From contig NZ_JIAW01000008.1 in assembly GCF_000620625.1 (NCBI RefSeq), positions 62,001 through 126,000 of the forward strand: DNA of 64,000 nucleotides, in the 5' to 3' direction. Positions 61,660 to 64,000 of this stretch are shown here, in pieces. A model generated the notes under the pieces. The model was not told where the DNA came from. It saw nothing but the letters and a program-made list of their open reading frames with translations, and did no database searches. The translations under genes and the position numbers were made by a program. Every line of letters begins with the position of its first letter. Positions within the stretch are counted from its first letter, which is position 1. The stretch comes from Mycobacterium sp. URHB0044 (lineage in GTDB: Bacteria; Actinomycetota; Actinomycetes; Mycobacteriales; Mycobacteriaceae).

Positions 61660-61882
61660 GGCGTCGCTTTCCTTGAACCCTCTTCGAAATTCTCGGCACG
61701 CAGCCGACCCACAGGATCATTGCAAGGCGGTTCGCGCAGCGCCGAAGATCAGGCAAAGCCCGCGGCCGTGAATTCAGCCACCCAACGTGCCCTTCTCCAA
61801 CTGGCGCCGCACGACGTCGGCCGATGCCCGCCCGTACTTCGACCACGCCGCCAATCCAGAGTGCCGGCACCGGTATGTTCGT

Positions 61883-61901
61883 TTAGGCAACCCTCACTAG
61901 C
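61883..61901 (+). promoter_or_regulatory. possible iron-regulator (IdeR/DtxR-like) box
   Basis: TTAGGCAACCCTCACTAGC shares the TTAGG half and several positions with the IdeR-type box TTAGGTTAGGCTAACCTAA and lies 36 bp before an iron importer gene. The second half-site is poor. Confidence 0.35.
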
Positions 61902-61936
61902 CGGCGCCGCATGACGGCGCGGGAAGGAACCCGTTG

Positions 61937-62953
61937 ATGCGTGCACGCTGGAGCAAGATCGGCGCGTGGCTGTCCGTGGTCGCGCTCGCTGCGGGGCTCA
62001 CCGCGTGCTCGTCGTCCGAGAGCTCCGACGAACTGCTGATCTACAACGCGCAACACGAGTCCCTCACCAAGGAGTGGATCGACGCGTTCACCAAGGAAAC
62101 CGGCATCAAGGTGACCTACCGCCAGGGCGGCGACACCGAACTGGGCAACCAGCTGATCGCCGAGGGCGCCTCCTCGCCCGCCGACCTCTTCCTCACCGAG
62201 AACTCACCGGCGATGGCCGCCGTGGAGAAGGCGGGGCTGTTCGCCGGCGTGGACCAGGCCACCATCTCGCAGGTGCCTCCGCAATACCGACCCGCCACCG
62301 GCAAGTGGACCGGCGTGGCAGCCCGAACCACTGTGTTCGCCTACAACAAGACCAAGCTGACCGAGGCGCAGTTGCCGCGTTCGATCATGGATCTGCAGCA
62401 GCCTGCGTGGAAGGGCCGCTGGGGAGCGCCGCCGACCAAGGCCGACTTCCAGGCCATCGTCGCCGCGATGCTCCAGCTCACCGGCGAGAAGGCGACGTCC
62501 GACTGGCTGGCGGCGATGAAGACGAATGCCGTTGCGTTCCAGGACAACATCGCCACCTTGCGCGCGGTGAACGACGGTCAGGTCGACGGTGGCGTCATCT
62601 ACCACTACTACTGGTTCCGCGACCAAGCCAAGACCAAGGAGATCAGCGGCAACACCGCACTGCACTACTTCCGCAACGAGGATCCCGGCGCATTCGTGTC
62701 GATCTCCGGCGGCGGAATCCTGGAGTCGAGCCGCAAGAAGGATCAGGCGCAGCGGTTCCTGACGTTCATCACGGGCAAGGCGGGCCAGGAAGTTCTGGAG
62801 AAGGGCACGTCGTTCGAGTACCCCGTGGCCAGCGGCGTTCCCGCGAACCCCGCGCTCGTCCCGCTGACCGAGTTGCAGGCGCCCGCGGTCAACCCCACCA
62901 ATCTCGACGCGCAGAAGGTCAGCGACCTGATGACGAAGGCGGGCCTGTTGTAG
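61937..62953 (+). CDS. iron(III)-type ABC transporter substrate-binding lipoprotein
   Basis: The 338-aa protein has a lipoprotein signal ending LTAC. LLIYNAQHESLTKEWIDAFTKE is typical of FbpA/FutA-type ferric binding proteins; VIYHYYWFRD carries the tyrosines of the metal site and GAFVSISGGGI is conserved. ATG 61937 is preferred over TTG 61934. The permease gene follows at once (stop 62951-62953, GTG 62954). Confidence 0.92.
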   Translation: MRARWSKIGAWLSVVALAAGLTACSSSESSDELLIYNAQHESLTKEWIDAFTKETGIKVTYRQGGDTELGNQLIAEGASSPADLFLTENSPAMAAVEKAGLFAGVDQATISQVPPQYRPATGKWTGVAARTTVFAYNKTKLTEAQLPRSIMDLQQPAWKGRWGAPPTKADFQAIVAAMLQLTGEKATSDWLAAMKTNAVAFQDNIATLRAVNDGQVDGGVIYHYYWFRDQAKTKEISGNTALHYFRNEDPGAFVSISGGGILESSRKKDQAQRFLTFITGKAGQEVLEKGTSFEYPVASGVPANPALVPLTELQAPAVNPTNLDAQKVSDLMTKAGLL

Positions 62954-64000
62954 GTGGTCATCGCCGACGTCGTAGCCCAGCCCGAGCATCGCACCGACCC
63001 ACCGGCCGGTGCGAGGTCCCGTCCCGGGCCGGGGCTGGCCTGCGTCATCACCATTCTGGTCGCGGCCACGTTCGTGCCGCTCGGCTACGTCGCCTGGTCG
63101 GTGGCATCCATCGGCCCCCGACAGGTCTACGAACTCGTCGCGCGGCCGCGCGTCGGCGAATTGCTCGTCAACACGGTCGGACTGGTCGTGGTCACGGTGC
63201 CGATCTGCCTCGTGCTCGGAGTCGGTGCGGCCTGGCTCGTCGAGCGCACCGACGTCCCGGGCCGCAACGTCTGGCGCCCGCTGCTCGTCGCCCCGCTTGC
63301 GGTGCCCGCCTTCATCAACAGTTATGCCTGGGTCAGCGTCGTGCCCACGTTGAACGGCTTCGGCGCGGGGGTGCTCGTCTCGGCTCTGTCGTACTTTCCG
63401 TTCGTCTACGTTCCCGCGGCCGCGACCCTGCGCCGGCTGGACCCCGCGGTCGAGGAATCCGCGCGTGCGCTCGGCTCCAGCTCGACCGGCGTGTTCCTCC
63501 GCGTGGTACTCCCCCAACTCCGGCTGGCACTCCTCGGCGGGAGCCTGCTGATCGGCGTGCACCTCTTGGCGGAGTACGGCGCGTTCGCGATGCTGCGCTT
63601 CTCCACCTTCACGACCGCCATCTTCGAGCAGTTCCAGGCCACGTTCAACGGCGCGGCGGGCAGCACGCTTGCCGCGGCGCTGGTGCTGCTGTGCCTCTTG
63701 CTGCTGGTGACCGAGGCCGCCGCGAGGGGCGACGCCCGCTTCGCGCGGATCGGTTCCGGCGCTGCCCGAATGTCGGCACCGCATCGCCTGCGCACCACCA
63801 TGATTCCCGCCGTCGCCAGCCTCGTCACCCTGGTGATCCTTGCCCTCGGTGTGCCCGGCTGGACCGTGGCACGGTGGCTGTGGATCGGCGGATCGCAGGT
63901 GTGGGCACTCGACGACATCGTGCCCTCACTCGTCCAGACCATCGGACTGGCCGCGGTGGCCGCACTGGTCACGACGGTGCTGGCGTTTCCGCTCGCGTGG
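62954..64000 (+). CDS. iron(III)-type ABC transporter permease (FbpB-like), partial
   Basis: The frame GTG 62954 is open to the window end (349 codons). Hydrophobic helices (ITILVAATFVPLGYVAW, LLVNTVGLVVVTVPICLVL, LLVAPLAVPAFINSYAW) and the ABC coupling motif EESARALGSSSTGVFLRVVL (EAA loop) are seen. A second helix set (MIPAVASLVTLVILALGV and on) shows the double-length FbpB architecture. The C-terminus with the second EAA loop is outside the window. Confidence 0.92.
   Translation, partial: MVIADVVAQPEHRTDPPAGARSRPGPGLACVITILVAATFVPLGYVAWSVASIGPRQVYELVARPRVGELLVNTVGLVVVTVPICLVLGVGAAWLVERTDVPGRNVWRPLLVAPLAVPAFINSYAWVSVVPTLNGFGAGVLVSALSYFPFVYVPAAATLRRLDPAVEESARALGSSSTGVFLRVVLPQLRLALLGGSLLIGVHLLAEYGAFAMLRFSTFTTAIFEQFQATFNGAAGSTLAAALVLLCLLLLVTEAAARGDARFARIGSGAARMSAPHRLRTTMIPAVASLVTLVILALGVPGWTVARWLWIGGSQVWALDDIVPSLVQTIGLAAVAALVTTVLAFPLAW

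Noticed and set aside
62204..63784. 526-codon minus-strand frame opposite the iron importer
   Set aside because: Low-complexity Arg/His/Glu-rich antisense of the binding-protein and permease genes, with no motif or ribosome site.
1..64000. CRISPR array or tRNA/rRNA genes
   Set aside because: No regularly spaced repeats were seen on reading, and no tRNA- or rRNA-like sequence was recognised.

Overview
The window reads as a mycobacterial chromosome, most likely a fast-growing Mycolicibacterium-type species. Evidence: high G+C, a complete YrbEA-YrbEB-MceA-F import operon, an F420-dependent luciferase-like oxidoreductase, two SDRs of the mycofactocin-coupled type, a mycobacterial haemophore-like protein, a KshA-like Rieske oxygenase and a KstD-like flavoprotein, and LeuB/LeuC/LeuD sequences very like those I recall from M. 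tuberculosis.

Layout. (1) 0-7 kb: end of a lipase-type hydrolase, an acyl-CoA synthetase remnant, an SDR, KshA-like oxygenase with a coupled small Cys-pair protein, KstD-like flavoprotein, PadR regulator, HsaB-like flavin reductase and a mycofactocin-type SDR (steroid-like degradation). (2) 7-11 kb: mobile-element graveyard. An aldehyde dehydrogenase 3' remnant abuts a tniQ gene that is split by a 1391-bp IS30-type element with 12-bp perfect terminal repeats and a 5-bp target duplication. A UvrD-type helicase remnant with an in-frame stop follows. (3) 11-17 kb: NTF2-like protein, leuDC paralogs, LLM oxidoreductase, AMP-forming ligase and an unknown 102-aa protein. (4) 17-26.5 kb: mce operon. 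(5) 26.5-35 kb: AhpD-like, two VOC proteins, SnoaL-like, SDR, esterase, amidohydrolase and acyl-CoA dehydrogenase genes, with IS110, Lrp and alcohol dehydrogenase remnants. (6) 35-39.6 kb: P450, [2Fe-2S] ferredoxin, epoxide hydrolase and cyclase-family hydrolase. (7) 39.6-56 kb: acyl-CoA dehydrogenase pair, CaiB-type CoA transferase, aldehyde dehydrogenase, two GntR/FadR-type regulators, SDRs, two DUF35/thiolase-like pairs, Baeyer-Villiger-type monooxygenase, FadA thiolase and an Lrp regulator. (8) 56.5-60.2 kb: leuB paralog, ketoglutarate-semialdehyde-type dehydrogenase and a DHDPS-family dehydratase, ending in a truncated aldo/keto reductase. (9) 60.9-64 kb: TetR remnant, haemophore-like gene and an iron-type ABC importer that runs off the end.

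The main discovery is a 13-bp palindrome, GTATCCWGGATAC. It occurs about 14 to 16 times between 14 and 57 kb, almost always just upstream of a gene or operon. It sits in front of both GntR regulators, whose recognition helices are nearly identical. It also precedes the mce operon, P450, Baeyer-Villiger oxygenase, aldehyde dehydrogenase/CoA-transferase/acyl-CoA dehydrogenase operon, amidohydrolase, FadA, the AMP ligase/LLM operon and both leucine-type sets (leuCD and leuB). In at least two cases, and probably more, the palindrome coincides with a TATCCT -10 element, and two of those genes look leaderless. I infer one regulon covering uptake (Mce), oxidative attack (P450, BVMO), ring opening or hydrolysis, CoA activation and beta-oxidation or retro-aldol cleavage of a cyclic or branched substrate, probably terpenoid- or steroid-like. 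Its inducer is unknown. Recruitment of isopropylmalate isomerase and dehydrogenase paralogs into it is unusual and may mark an undescribed catabolic step.
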